Part shown: positions 29,820 to 41,842 of the stretch, piece by piece
Numbering within the stretch: position 1 is the stretch's first letter
Layout: each line of letters starts with the position of its first letter
Source of the DNA: Melastoma dodecandrum
Taxonomy: Eukaryota > Streptophyta > Magnoliopsida > Myrtales > Melastomataceae
NCBI GenBank assembly: GCA_029817715.1
Contig: JARUPY010000189.1
Location: 1,984,001-2,048,000, forward strand
DNA length: 64,000 nucleotides
Direction of reading: 5' to 3'
Program-made: the position numbers and the translations under genes
Notes under the pieces: generated by a model
Databases searched by the model: none
The model's input: the letters and a program-made list of their open reading frames with translations, nothing else
What the model was told of the DNA's origin: nothing

Positions 29820-32800
29820 ATGGTGTTGATAGAGCAGGAGCCTGAAGGCCTTCCCGACGAGAGACGGTCGCAACCTCCGCCTCCTTCCGTCTCTCATTCC
29901 GCAGTGAACGAAGACTCCGACGGATTCGAAACCGCTAGCGACGGCGAAGTGGATAACGACGCTGGCGAGGATAGAGATGCCACGGGTGACGGCGGTGTTA
30001 ATGATTGCGGGGTGCCAGGAGAGGGTGAGGGAGCTGTTGCCGAGGGACAATCCACGTCTCGCCAGGATGGTTCCGGGGATGTGGCAATGGATGAGGAGGC
30101 GAATAAGGTATCTGGTTCTGATGACCCTTTGTTGCAGTGCGAAGGGTAATGTTTGATTTGATAGAATGGGATTATCTCTTTCTCAATAGCATATCGTAGT
30201 TGGGGTTCCGATATTTGAGGAGGGAAGATTTAGACATGAGCGATATTTTTTGGTAAGATACCGCATCAGTAAGTGTTATTTCCTTTCTCGAAAGGAAAAT
30301 TTCCTAGTCTTCTTTGTTTTCTCATGGTGCACTTTACAGCATCAGTAAGTGTTATTGATCATGTTACAACGGCATCGAATGCATAGCAGCTACCGTTTCA
30401 GGAAAAGGTTAGATCGCAGAAAGGGAATTTTTGTATTGTTTAGATCTGTGTTGCCCATATCATGGTTTATAGAGGTTGGTTTTTCTTAATTGTGGTCACA
30501 TGATCAGGAGATCACCCAAGGATACATCCATTTCCTTATTGGCGTCCCATTTTTGTGCTTTTGTGATTCTCATCAATTTCTTAGGACTCCCATCTTTTAT
30601 GAAGCAGAACGCTCTCGATCATGCTGATGAAGCGAAATTGGAAGGTAACCAGCTATTTAGAGATGGCCAGTATGAAGAGGCACTTTCAAAGTATGAGCTT
30701 GCTTTACAGACTGCCCCAGATAGCCCTGCTGCCGTGGAAATACGATCTGCATGCCATTCTAACCGAGCTGTGTGCTTTTTAAAACTGGTATGCACAATTT
30801 ATGTGAGGTCACCTTCAGTAGAGCTTATAAGCAGAGAGCGATTTCGCCAATTTAGCTAGGAATTGTATCTGATAACTGTCTTTCCCTTTCTCCTTACTGC
30901 CATTAGCGGGTAGCTACAACAATTTCCCTTTACCATTGAGCAAAATGTTTCTCCTTAGTTTCATTATTTAAACTGGGAGGGAGATTATCAGATACTCTAG
31001 CTTGTTAAATTGTTTCATGTGTAATCCATCTCGTTTTTGTCCCATTCCAATTCTCGCTTATCTTCCCCTGGAGCTTGATGTATATATTCTGGCCTATGAA
31101 ACTTCTACCACAAAAAATCCCTGTTGTTTCTGTCTGTCTAAGTGCTGCAATTAGAGTCCAAACTGCTGATGTTCCCTACTTTGGTGTTGAGTAATTGACT
31201 TCCAGAAAAAAGAATAAGAAGCTGCTGGGAAATTCTTCTCTTACAATATTTACGGATGCGACCGTTTTGCAGTATGATAATGGTGGCTGTGGACAATAAT
31301 GTTTTCTAAGTGAATTTTATGATGGCACTGATTTTTCACCAAGAAATTTTGTGCTTTCCGGTTATTGGCGGTATCTGATTCGTTAGTTTTCAAGTTTTTT
31401 ATCTAATTTCTTGCCGCAGATATGCAGAAATTGTTTGTTTTTATTTTCTCTGGCATCCAACGGCTATCATCTTCCTGCTTGCCCTATCTTTTTGAGCTTC
31501 TATATTGTGTCGTGTTTCAATTAGGGCAATCATGAGGAAACTATTAAAGAATGTTCCAAAGCATTGGAGTTGAATCCTTCATATTTGAAAGCTTTAATTA
31601 GGAGATACGAAGCATATGAGAAGCTTGACCATTTTGAAGAAGCTATAGCTGGTAAGCACTGTAAATATGCTTACATGTTGGGGTCAATTTTTATAATTTC
31701 TCTTGATAGGAGATTAGGAATTTTTTTATGTGCTATATCACAATTCATTTAGCATTATGTGCATGCTATCTGTTGTGCTTGCCGCAATCTGGAATGGAAC
31801 CAATCACATGAGAGAAGTCATTTTCACTTTCAGAATCTTTTGGCCAGTAGAATAAAAAGGTTCTTTGCATCTATTGCTTTTACTGGTGATGACATAGAGA
31901 ATTTTTTCCTGCTCTTGAAGGAAAACTCTTGTTTACACTTTGACTTACTCTGGCATGCAAATAGTGTATTAGACAATGTTTGGATGCTCATGTGGTCTCT
32001 ACAGCAAAATATTGATGTACTTTTTAGTGTTGTTTTTCTCAATGCTTATGGTGGGTGTAGATTGCAAGAAGATCTTGGAATTGGATCCTGTCAATGTCCA
32101 AGCTAGAAAATCTATAATCCGCTTGGAGCCCCTGGCTGAAGAAAAAAGGGAAAAGATGAAGGAAGAGATGATCGGTAAGCTTTATAAATGATATTCAACT
32201 TCTAAAATTTTTTTTTGACTTTCTTCTTCCTATTATTTCTTAGGTGGTGAAAAGCACATAATTGTGCGATGAACATTTTCTCTTGTATCCTGGAAGTGTT
32301 CCTTTGACAAGTAAAATTATACTGTTCTTTCTTGCAACTTTTTCTGAAGGAAAAAAATGTGAAACTTGTGTGTTTGATGCATTATAAATATTTTGTGCCC
32401 CTGAAAAGTGATAGATTTCAGAATGTTTGTGGTGATGCGGGAAATGGTTTCCATCCAAGGGAGCATTTTGTTGTTGATCTGCTTAAGCATTTTGTTCTTG
32501 TTTTCATGGTTTTGAGATTACTTAGGCATCTTCTTATTACAATACCGTTAATTTTCTCTCCCCTTTGCTTTTCTTGGTTCTTCATATTCATGTCCATTTA
32601 CCTGTCACAAGTATTTTAGCGGTGCTTTACCTCTTCATTGTCTTGTTTGCAACTTCTTACCGTCTGACTGTTCCATGCTTTACTAAACAGTCGACATAAC
32701 ATGGCTTGTTTCAATGCAGCAAAATTGAAAGATATGGGGAACTCATTGTTGGGACGATTCGGAATGAGCGTTGACAATTTCAAATCAGTGAAGGATCCCA

Positions 32801-32835
32801 ACACGGGTTCGTATTCTATCTCGTTCCAACGCTAA
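29820..32835 (+). CDS. TPR protein, tetratricopeptide repeat protein 1 (TTC1)-like
   Basis: Five exons in phase: 29820-30107, 30608-30787 (or starting 30605), 31525-31651, 32061-32174, 32720-32835; about 274 residues. The N-terminal exon is acidic and low complexity (EDSDGFETASDGE). Three TPR units follow: AKLEGNQLFRDGQYEEALSK, then NHEETIKECSKALELNPSY with KALIRRYEAYEKLDHFEEA, then DCKKILELDPVNVQA. The tail KLKDMGNSLLGRFGMSVDNF ending SYSISFQR is the conserved C-terminus of TTC1. TTC1 proteins in animals bind HSP90/HSP70-type partners and Ras; the plant role is inferred only. Exon 2 has a tandem NAGNAG-type acceptor (AAG-CAG at 30602-30607), which could insert one Gln. Confidence 0.87.
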
Positions 32836-33062
32836 TCTTTGCTCGGTACAGTTCACCGAATATAGGAACCCCTTGCGATGAGGGAGTGGAATTTGGAATG
32901 GAATGGTGGTGCTCATAATGTTCCATTAGTGTATTGTGTTATTTCATTTGGATTGTTGGTCTGGATTTCCTGATGGGTGTCTGAAGGTGCAGTGCAATGC
33001 AGACCTTTCTTTCCTACCTTCCTTGTTTGTTTGTTTGTTTTCTTGTTTTGGTATTTGGGTTT

Positions 33063-33181
33063 CATGGGGTTTGCATTTTCCACCCAACCAATGGAAGAAA
33101 AAGGATGGCCATTTACATGGGGTTTGCATTTTCCACCGAACCAATGGAAGGAAAAGGATGGCCATTTTCATGGGGTTTGCA
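33063..33181 (+). repeat. 53-bp tandem repeat, about 2.2 copies, downstream of the TTC1-like gene
   Basis: CATGGGGTTTGC recurs at 33063, 33116 and 33169, a strict 53-bp period, with the intervening CATTTTCCACC...CCAATGGAAG nearly identical. It lies in the likely 3' UTR or just beyond. Confidence 0.92.
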
Positions 33182-33550
33182 GACCCAGGATTTTGAAAAT
33201 TATACCTTGAAATTGACTAGAAGGATGATGGTGGTGGTGTTTGCGTGGGGGGGGCATTAAGTTGCTGCATGACAAATTGTTGGCCCAAATGGCCTGAAAC
33301 TTGTGGTTGTCGGAAAGGAAGTGGTCCCCTCGAAGTTCTCACGCTCTCAGACACCTTTTTCATTTTCCATGCATCCGTTTCTGTGATCTGCCTCTGATCC
33401 CACGACGAATTGACTCCTTTTGCTTTCCATTTCCAACGTGAAAGTAGTCCCCGATGCTCTCTTTTTGGTATTTTTCTATTCTGACAAAAGAAAAAGAAAG
33501 GATGATGCATGCGACCCCGCAAGTCATGCATTGAATATGAACTCAGAGAC

Positions 33551-34869
33551 GGAGCTAACGTCCCACTATATACGAAGCTGATGCGATTTTCGTATATTTA
33601 ATGGAAGCACAACTTAAATTTTGTACATATCTCGATTGTACATTTGTATGGTTTTGTGTGAAAAAACTTATGATATGTATGTTTTTTATATTATACATAT
33701 TTCGTACATGTGTACTATGGGATTGGCTAATTCTTGTACGAAATAAGACGAGATGTACATGTTTTGACATTACATATTAAACATACATGTGTTTCATTAT
33801 TGTACGAACAATGTATACATACACTTGTCCTATATTACTATGGAGTTGAGGGGAAGTTCTTATACATATGTACGAAAATAAGAAAAGGTGAACATGTTTT
33901 GCTATTGTACATTATTCGTACAATATGTACAATGCATGCACGAATAATGTACATGTATATTATTCGTACGTTACTCTGGACATGTTGGGAAATTTTTATA
34001 CATATGTACGAAATATGTACATTTTTTAACATTATACATTATTCGTACATACGTATAATGTGTGTATGAATAATGTACGTATTATCCGTACATTACTATG
34101 GGTTTGTAGAGAAATTCTTGTACATATGTACGAAAATGAAGATATGACTTTGCACATTTTTCGTACATATGTATTTGTAATGTACGAATAATGTACACGT
34201 ACATTATTCATAAATCACTCTGGGTTTGTTGAAAAATTCTTGTACATATATATGAAATAAGAGAAAAATTACATGTTTTGACTTTATACATTTCTCGTAC
34301 ATATGTACCACAAATGTCATGTACGTTATTTCATTACTCTTGGTTTGGTGGAAAATTCTTGTACATATATACGAAATATGTGCGAAATAAGAGGATATGT
34401 ATATGTTTTGACGTACATTTTTAGTACGTGTACAATTAATGTACGAGATATTTTACCATGCGTTGGCTCGGAACATGGGCCCAACTCCGAACCTGAAAGC
34501 ATTGTGCAATTACCATATTACCCTCTCCTCGTTTTTGTTGTATGATTTGGACGTCGGGGATGTGAGTTAGGGGGTAAGATGGTAATTGCCTAAGGTTCGG
34601 AGTTCGGTCAGGCTCCGAACGTAACAATTCGTACATGTTTTTGTACATTAATTATGCATATGTACAAAAAATGTACAATGTCAAAATACGTACATTTACT
34701 TTTATTTAGCATATATGTACAAGATTTTTTTTATAAAACCATACAAATGTACGAAAATTGTACTAACTTCAAGTTGGTGTTTACATTAAATGTACGAAAA
34801 TTGCGTCAACTTATGTATATTTGTATGAAAAAATAAGGTCAGCTTCGGACGTGTGACGTTAGTGGCTCC
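33551..34869. mobile_element. 1.3-kb non-coding element with long terminal inverted repeats and TACGTACAT-type internal repeats
   Basis: The left end (GGAGCTAACGTCCCAC, then CGAAGCTGA, TGCGATTTTCGTATATTTAA, CATTTGTATGGTTTT) recurs inverted at the right end (read on minus: GGAGCCACTAACGTCACACG, CGAAGCTGA, CGCAATTTTCGTACATTTAA, CATTTGTATGGTTTT). This makes TIRs of more than 100 bp with one 40-bp indel. The interior is dense in self-complementary units such as GTACATATGTACGAAA. No transposase frame is present, so it is a non-autonomous long-TIR or foldback element. I could not settle the target-site duplication. Confidence 0.72.
34462..34625. mobile_element. Hairpin/MITE-like inverted repeat nested in the long-TIR element
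   Basis: The left arm (GTTGGCTCGGAAC...CAACTCCGAACCT...GCAATTACCAT.TTACCC) pairs with the right arm, which reads on the minus strand GTTACGTTCGGAGC...GAACTCCGAACCTT...GGCAATTACCATCTTACCC. About 160 bp in all, GC-richer than its AT-rich host. Confidence 0.7.
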
Positions 34870-35270
34870 TGAAGTCACGGTTTTTTTAAATTATTATTGC
34901 ATGACTTTTATTTAAAGTTGCCATTTCAATGCTAGATGTTGCATGACAGCTTATCCACGCAAACTGTTGTTGTCATGCATCGACACGGAAAATACCGAGA
35001 TGGATCAACTTCCTTGGTCTGTTTTGAGAGTATATCCAAATTCCCAGGAGAATTGAATTGTGGGGTCGATTAAATCGAAGGCATGATAATTTCATAATGG
35101 AATTTTACGTGGAAATAGAAGGAAGCAGCCTATGGAAAGGGGAGGGATAAACCAGGAGAAAAGGAAATTGTAACGAGTGGGTTCCAAGCCATCATGATGA
35201 CTTGATCCCCATCATCCCTGACACAAATATTGAATAAATCCGAAATCGGATTAATTAAGCGTTCTTCTCT

Positions 35271-35300
35271 CCCTCTCCCTCTCCCTCTCTTTATATAATA
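35271..35300 (+). promoter_or_regulatory. Pyrimidine microsatellite and TATA-like box upstream of the ALA1-like gene
   Basis: CTCCCTCTCCCTCTCCCTCT is followed by TTTATATAATA, a Y-patch/TATA arrangement common in plant promoters. The distance to the ATG at 36224 implies a long 5' UTR or a later start site. Confidence 0.4.
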
Positions 35301-36134
35301 CATGAGAAATTAAAATTTATTAATATCGACATGTCAGCAAGCACTCCAAATTCATATTCCAATTCTTTTTTTTTTCTTTTAAAATTCCATATTAGCTGAA
35401 TTCACAAAAGTGGGAAAAGAACAAACGCCCAAAATTCAAGCCCCACCGCTGAAAAAGAAAAAGAAAGAAAGAAATCAACAATCTCTCTTTTCCCCTGCCT
35501 CAACAACGACACACGCCTTTTCTCTAATCCAAATCATAATCATTATCACCTTCACCACCCCCCTCTCAAAGAAAAATCAAATTTTAATTTTCCCCATTTT
35601 CCCTTCTTCCCCCCTGTTCACGCATTGAAGAAGGGGTTGCCGACCCCCACCTTAACCCCTCTTCCTTTTCCAGAATCTCCCCCGTATCCCCCCACCCCAA
35701 TTCAATCCTCCCGTCCTTTTTTTTTGTTTTTTCCCTTTCCCTTTCCTTTTCCTTTTCTGGGTTCCCTTAATCACCAAGAAAGGACAAATCTTTGCCTTCG
35801 ATCCCCCGAGATCTGATTATCGTTGCTTATTTGTGTTCCTCGTCGGAGACTGTTTGTTGGGTTTTTATTTTAATTTGTTTCTGCTTTTCTGGGGCCGCTC
35901 CTGCTGCTTCTGCAGCTGCTGTTGGTGCTGCTGCTGCAGCATTTGTGGGTTTTGATCGTTTCGGCTGCTCGCGAGCTTCTGGATCGTTATCTGAGGGGAA
36001 AAAGCCTGATCCCTTTTCGTTACCGGCATTTCTGGGGGAGTTTTTCTTCCTCGAATGTGATTCTGGGTTCCGGTTGATTTGCGGGATATTGGTGTTCCGG
36101 GGATGTGTTGAGTTATAGAGATTGATCTTGGCGG

Positions 36135-36227
36135 ATGCGGATCGCTCTGACCGGAGGAGTTGGGTTGGGGCGAAAGGTTCATGCCTCGGGTCCTCCAATG
36201 CGGATGTTGGAGGATACTTATTTATGA
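36135..36227 (+). promoter_or_regulatory. 30-codon upstream ORF overlapping the ALA1-like start (ATGA)
   Basis: ATG at 36135 opens a 30-codon frame whose TGA (36225-36227) overlaps the main ATG (36224-36226) as ATGA. A tiny ATG-TGT-TGA uORF lies at 36102. Such an overlap could couple termination to reinitiation or reduce translation of the flippase; this is inference and assumes the 5' leader is unspliced here. Confidence 0.55.
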
Positions 36228-39200
36228 CTAGCGGTCAGCGGTTTATTTCATCTCCTGATTCATCCCCCTCCTCGTTGTTGTCAAGCTCCTCGTCTGCGGC
36301 ATCTATTTCCTTTTTGGCCTCTCAGTCCTTCGAGAAGCCTGCCCGGGCTGCTGGTGGCTCTGTTGGATGTCTTTCCCTCGATGTGTCGACTGAGTCATCT
36401 GCCTTGGTTGATCGGGGGAATTTGATAAAGGGAGAAGGCGATACCTCATCACCGGGAACCCTCTCCCCCGAGAAGCACTTCATCCGTCCGAGGTACTTGC
36501 CTGCGAAGCAACGGTTCTTTTCTGTTGACCTGCAGCATAACGAACAGAAGTACCCACTTGGACATCCCAAGCGGGTTGCATGGGGTTCGATGGATATTTC
36601 AAATGCTAACTATGGTAATTTAGCTGCTTTTGAGATTTCTGGAGCCCCCTCTTACCCCCAGAACAGTTTGGGCAAGGCCGAGAGGTCCAGGCGCAAAAGC
36701 GGGAACCTTGAAGGGCATCATCTGTTTCAAGAAGAAGAAGATCCCAGGTCAATATATATAAATGATCCAAATAGGACTAACGAGAAGTACGAGTTCACCG
36801 GGAATGAAATCACAACTAGCCGATACACTGTCATCACTTTTTTGCCCAAGAATCTTTTCATTCAGTTCCACCGGCTTGCTTACCTATATTTCCTTGCAAT
36901 AGCAGCTCTTAATCAGCTCCCTCCTCTGGCAGTCTTTGGAAGAACAGTGTCTCTTTTCCCCCTCCTGTTTGTCCTAGCAGTCACGGCTGTCAAGGATGGC
37001 TACGAGGATTGGAGAAGGCACCGTTCTGATAGAAAAGAGAATAACAGGGAGGCCCTGGTCCTTCAGGGCACTCGGTTTCACTTAAAGAAATGGAAAGACA
37101 TTCAGGCGGGTGAGGTTGTCAAAATTTGTGCAGATGAAACCATCCCATGTGACATGGTTTTGCTTAGTACCAGTGACCCTAGCGGACTTGCTTACATTCA
37201 GACCATGAATTTGGATGGAGAGTCAAATTTGAAGACCAGATATGCCCGGCAGGAAACTGCTTCACATTATTTTGAATGTCATGCAGTTTTTGGGGTGATT
37301 ACGTGCGAGCAGCCAAACCGGAACATATACGAGTTTACTGCTAACATGGAGTTCAATGGGGTCAAGTTTCCCCTCAGTCAGTCTAACATTGTTTTGCGTG
37401 GATGTCAATTGAAGAACACAGAGTGGATAATTGGTGTTGTGGTGTATACTGGCCAAGAAACAAAAGCAATGCTAAACAGTGCCTCATCCCCTTCCAAGAG
37501 GAGTAAGCTGGAGAGTTACATGAACAGGGAAACCATGTGGTTGTCGATCTTTCTCTTCATAATGTGTATGGTGGTAGGGCTTGGAATGGGCTTGTGGCTG
37601 GTACACCACCATGATCATCTTGATACTCTGCCCTACTACAGGAAGAGGTATTTCACGCATGGGAATGATAACCTAAAAACATACAAGTACTATGGGATAC
37701 CCATGGAAACTTTCTTTTCGTTTTTGAGTTCCATCATTGTGTTTCAGATTATGATCCCTATATCACTGTACATCACGATGGAGTTGGTTCGCATTGGTCA
37801 GTCATATTTCATGATAGGGGATAAGTATATGTACGATAGCAGTTCTGGCTCAAGATTTCAGTGTAGATCGTTGAATATCAACGAGGATCTGGGTCAAATA
37901 CGCTATGTGTTTTCAGACAAAACAGGGACACTGACAGAAAACAAAATGGAATTTCGGAAAGCCTGTGTTTATGGGAAGGACTATGGCGATGCCGTAGATT
38001 TGGAAGATTCCCTGCTGAAATCCAACGTTTTAGGTATGGCAAAAGTTTTATAGATGCCTTTATTGTTATGATTATGTCAATCATCATGCTATTTTCTACC
38101 CAACTGATTCTGATGTGACCGTTAATATTTACTTGTTAGATATTTTTCCGTTGTATGGATTGGCAGTGTCATTATTTTGGCTTCATTTTCTGTCTCCCTG
38201 TGTACGATCAATAACAAAAGGATTGAAAATATGCTAACATTGTGCTATATCTTTGTAACACTTGGTGAAAATGTGATTTTCACAAACGTCTCATTCAAGA
38301 ATGTCTTCTGTTTGGATGATTGACCTTGGCATGCAAGAGAAGCACGATTTGCCATATGCATTCTAATTTGACGTTGGAACTAATATTTGTTCAGAGGCAT
38401 AAGTTTGTACCCTTGAATATCTTCACTTTCTGCAATCTTCTGCAGGCACGAAGAAATATAAGCTCAAGTCCGAAGTCACTGTTGATACAGCACTTATGAA
38501 ATTGTTACACAGAGACTTAACGGATGAAGAAAGAATGGCCGCTCATGAGTTCTTTCTTACCTTGGTGGTTTGCAACACGGTGATCCCTATTTCACTTGAT
38601 GACAATGGGTCAATTGATTATCAGGGTGAATCTCCTGACGAGCAAGCTTTAGTTGCTGCTGCATCTGCTTATGGGTATACTCTTTGTGAGCGCACTTCTG
38701 GGCATATAGTCATTGATGTAAATGGAGAAAAATTGAGGTAAGGAGTTTTCTCTCTGGTTCTCTCAACAGTGGTTTTATTGTGAGCATGTAGATACCTATC
38801 CTGAAAAATGAAAATGTAGGATATAGGATTATTCCACATGAAATTTTCTCAGTTATAATCGCTATTAATTGGATTATTTATGTTCTTCTAAAGCAAGATG
38901 ATAACCATGAAATTAATTTAATATTAGCTCGCCAACGCCATTTAATCTTAGCTTCATGCCAAAGTTTAAGTTAGCATCTTGAATAGGCTTATGTAAAAAC
39001 CTGAATGAGTTCTATATAACGATATTAAGTTTAGTCAGTTCATTTTAATCATAGGAAAATGGAAAAAAAAAAAATTCCAGGTGAAGGTTGGGGTGGGAGT
39101 TGAAGTACTACCATACCAATAGAAAGGAAAATTTCTGTTTATAATTTTCAAACAGATGTTGGTAATGTTAATACACTTCTAAAGCATCTTTGTTTGCGAG

Positions 39201-41842
39201 TTTTTCCTTTATAAAGCTGTTTGGGATGTTGATGGGATTTTGGGATTTACATTTTATTTTCCTTGCATTTGATCTTGTTTTGACTTTTCTGATGGTAGAC
39301 CACATTCTGATGTTCTTATTTGTCTTGTCATTATACAGGTTGGATGTTCTGGGACTCCATGAGTTCGACAGTGTCCGCAAAAGGATGTCTGTTGTTATCA
39401 GATTCCCAAACAACAGTGTTAAAGTACTTGTGAAAGGTGCAGACACTTCCATGCTCAGTATTATTGTGAAGGATACCGGAAAAGCGGATGGTTTGGCTTG
39501 TGAAACCCAAAATCAATTAAACAAGTATTCATCAGAAGGCCTACGTACGCTTGTAGTGGCTGCAAAGGATCTTACTGCTGCAGAACTGGAGCAATGGCAA
39601 GTCAGGTATGAAGATGCCAGCACCTCTCTTACTGATAGAACCAGTAAGTTACGTCAGACAGCCACTCTTATTGAGTGTGACTTGAAGCTCCTTGGAGCTA
39701 CTGCAATCGAAGACAAATTACAGGAGGGTGTTCCCGAAACTATCGAATCTCTCAGGCAAGCGGGGATTAAAGTCTGGGTTCTTACAGGAGATAAGCAGGA
39801 GACGGCAATTTCTATTGGACTCTCCTGTAAACTTCTGACTTCAGACATGGAAGTGATTGTTATTAACGGGAATTCTGAGACCAACTGTAGGAAACTTCTT
39901 CTTGACGCTAAGGTTAAGTATGGTGTGAAATCGCCATATGTGAGCAGTGAAAACTGGTCATCAAAGAACATTACAGAAAAGAAAGATTGTGAGCTACCCG
40001 ATTATTTGAAATCCATGAAGACACTGTCGTCCGAATCAATAAAGGGAGAATGTGAGATTCATGGTTCTTTGGCACTCGTTATTGATGGCAATAGCCTGGT
40101 CTACATATTGGAGAAAGATTTAGAGTCAGAAGTAAGGGATTCTTTTTTAATTTTCTTCGTAGTCAATCCTTATATTGAAGAATTTAATTGGCTTCTTTTA
40201 TTTATCTGACATAGTTTCATATAGTATATAATTTGATGATGGGATCTTGGTTTCAACAGTTGTTCGACCTGGCCACCTTTTGTGATGTCGTGCTCTGCTG
40301 TCGTGTTGCACCACTGCAAAAAGCTGGCATAGTTGATCTGATTAAGAGCCGTACTGATGATATGACTCTGGCTATAGGCGATGGTAAGTTTTGTGCTTAC
40401 ATTTTTGGAAAACCATGAGCGCAAGAAACGCTTGTGACGATAATTTGCAATCATCCTTGACCTTGCTTATGCAGGGGCAAATGATGTTTCCATGATTCAA
40501 ATGGCTGACGTTGGGGTTGGAATTTGTGGTCAAGAAGGACGGCAAGCTGTCATGGCGTCAGATTTTGCCATGGGACAGTTTCGATTTTTGAAAAGACTAC
40601 TTCTGGTGCATGGCCACTGGAATTATCAACGGATAGCCTATCTGGTTCTTTACAACTTCTATAGGAATGCTGTTTTTGTGTTAATGCTATTCTGGTAGGT
40701 TGTTTTTTTTCCAGGCTCTAACATTGCTGTTGAACCTCACCATTTATTAGCTTTCTCTGACACATTAGAATACTCATTAATCTGTCTACAGGATCACTTT
40801 TCTGTTTTTTGATTACTTCTATGATTGTGGTGGTTAGGTTTTCTGGGCACGTTCTTGTATGCATTGTTGTCTGTATGGCCGGAAAAAAATTTCCTTTTTA
40901 GGGTTGCACACATATCTGTCTGCTGTGCATGATTTTTCTTTGACAACTGGTAAAGCCTAGGAAGTTATCAATTTGCATGTTGTAGCTTATAAATTATGAA
41001 GATATGCTAATTATGCATTTACAATGTTTCATGGTGAAGTTTTAACACAATTATTTTGGGCAACCTCCCTTTAGGTATATATTATGCACAGCCTTCTCAA
41101 CAACTTCTGCATTGACTGACTGGAGCAGTGTCTTCTATTCTGTTATATACACCTCACTTCCAACCGTAGTAGTTGGTATGCTGGATAAGGATTTAAGCCT
41201 TAGGACATTGCTGGAATATCCAAAACTTTATGGTGCCGGGCACAGGCATGAGGCTTACAATCTGCATCTATTTTGGCTCACGATGCTGGATACGCTGTGG
41301 CAGAGTCTTGTTTTGTTCTATGTTCCTTTGATCACGTACAGTGAGAGTACAGTTGATATATGGAGCTTGGGAAGTTTGTGGACAATTGCCGTGGTGATAC
41401 TTGTTAACATACACTTAGCCATGGATATTCAAAGATGGGTATCGATGACCCACATGGCTGTATGGGGATCAATTGTGATTACCTACGGCTGTATGGTGGT
41501 ACTCGATTCCATTCCAGTCTTTCCGAACTACTGGTCAGTCTATAGACTGTAATCCTGATTCTTGTTATGTTGTTTTACCATTAACGATCCTTATCATTGA
41601 GTTGATCCCATGAGTGTTTATTTTTCTTTCATCATTTTTTCAGGACTATTTATCATCTGGCAGCATCACCTACCTATTGGCTGACCATTGTGCTCATAAT
41701 TGTCATAGCCTTACTTCCCCGCTTCCTTGTCAAAATTGTCTGTCAAACATTTTGGCCGTCTGATATCCAAATAGCAAGAGAGGCAGAGATTCTATCAAAA
41801 AGACCCACGGTTTTGCCGAAGAAAGATGAAAGGTCCTCCTGA
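36224..41842 (+). CDS. ALA1: P4-type ATPase, phospholipid flippase, ALA1-like
   Basis: Aminophospholipid-translocating ATPase that moves lipids from the outer to the cytosolic leaflet, normally with an ALIS/Cdc50 beta subunit. Seven exons in phase: 36224-38033, 38446-38737, 39339-40131, 40260-40383, 40475-40694, 41075-41533, 41644-41842; 1298 residues. Seen in order: entry motif [21 protein letters not shown]1-M2, actuator DGES in [12 protein letters not shown], the P4-specific [11 protein letters not shown] in M4, phosphorylation site DKTGTLT, nucleotide-binding [22 protein letters not shown], and [11 protein letters not shown] split by intron 4. The M5-M10 segment and [14 protein letters not shown] tail follow. 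The N-terminus MTSGQ matches ALA1 but is extended by a Ser-rich segment of roughly 150 residues. MTSGQ is the first in-frame ATG after a stop at 36116. Confidence 0.95.

Noticed and set aside
33734..34545. Tyr/Ile/Cys-rich frames in the TACGTACAT region
   Set aside because: Generated by the TAC/TAT repeats; no real protein signal.
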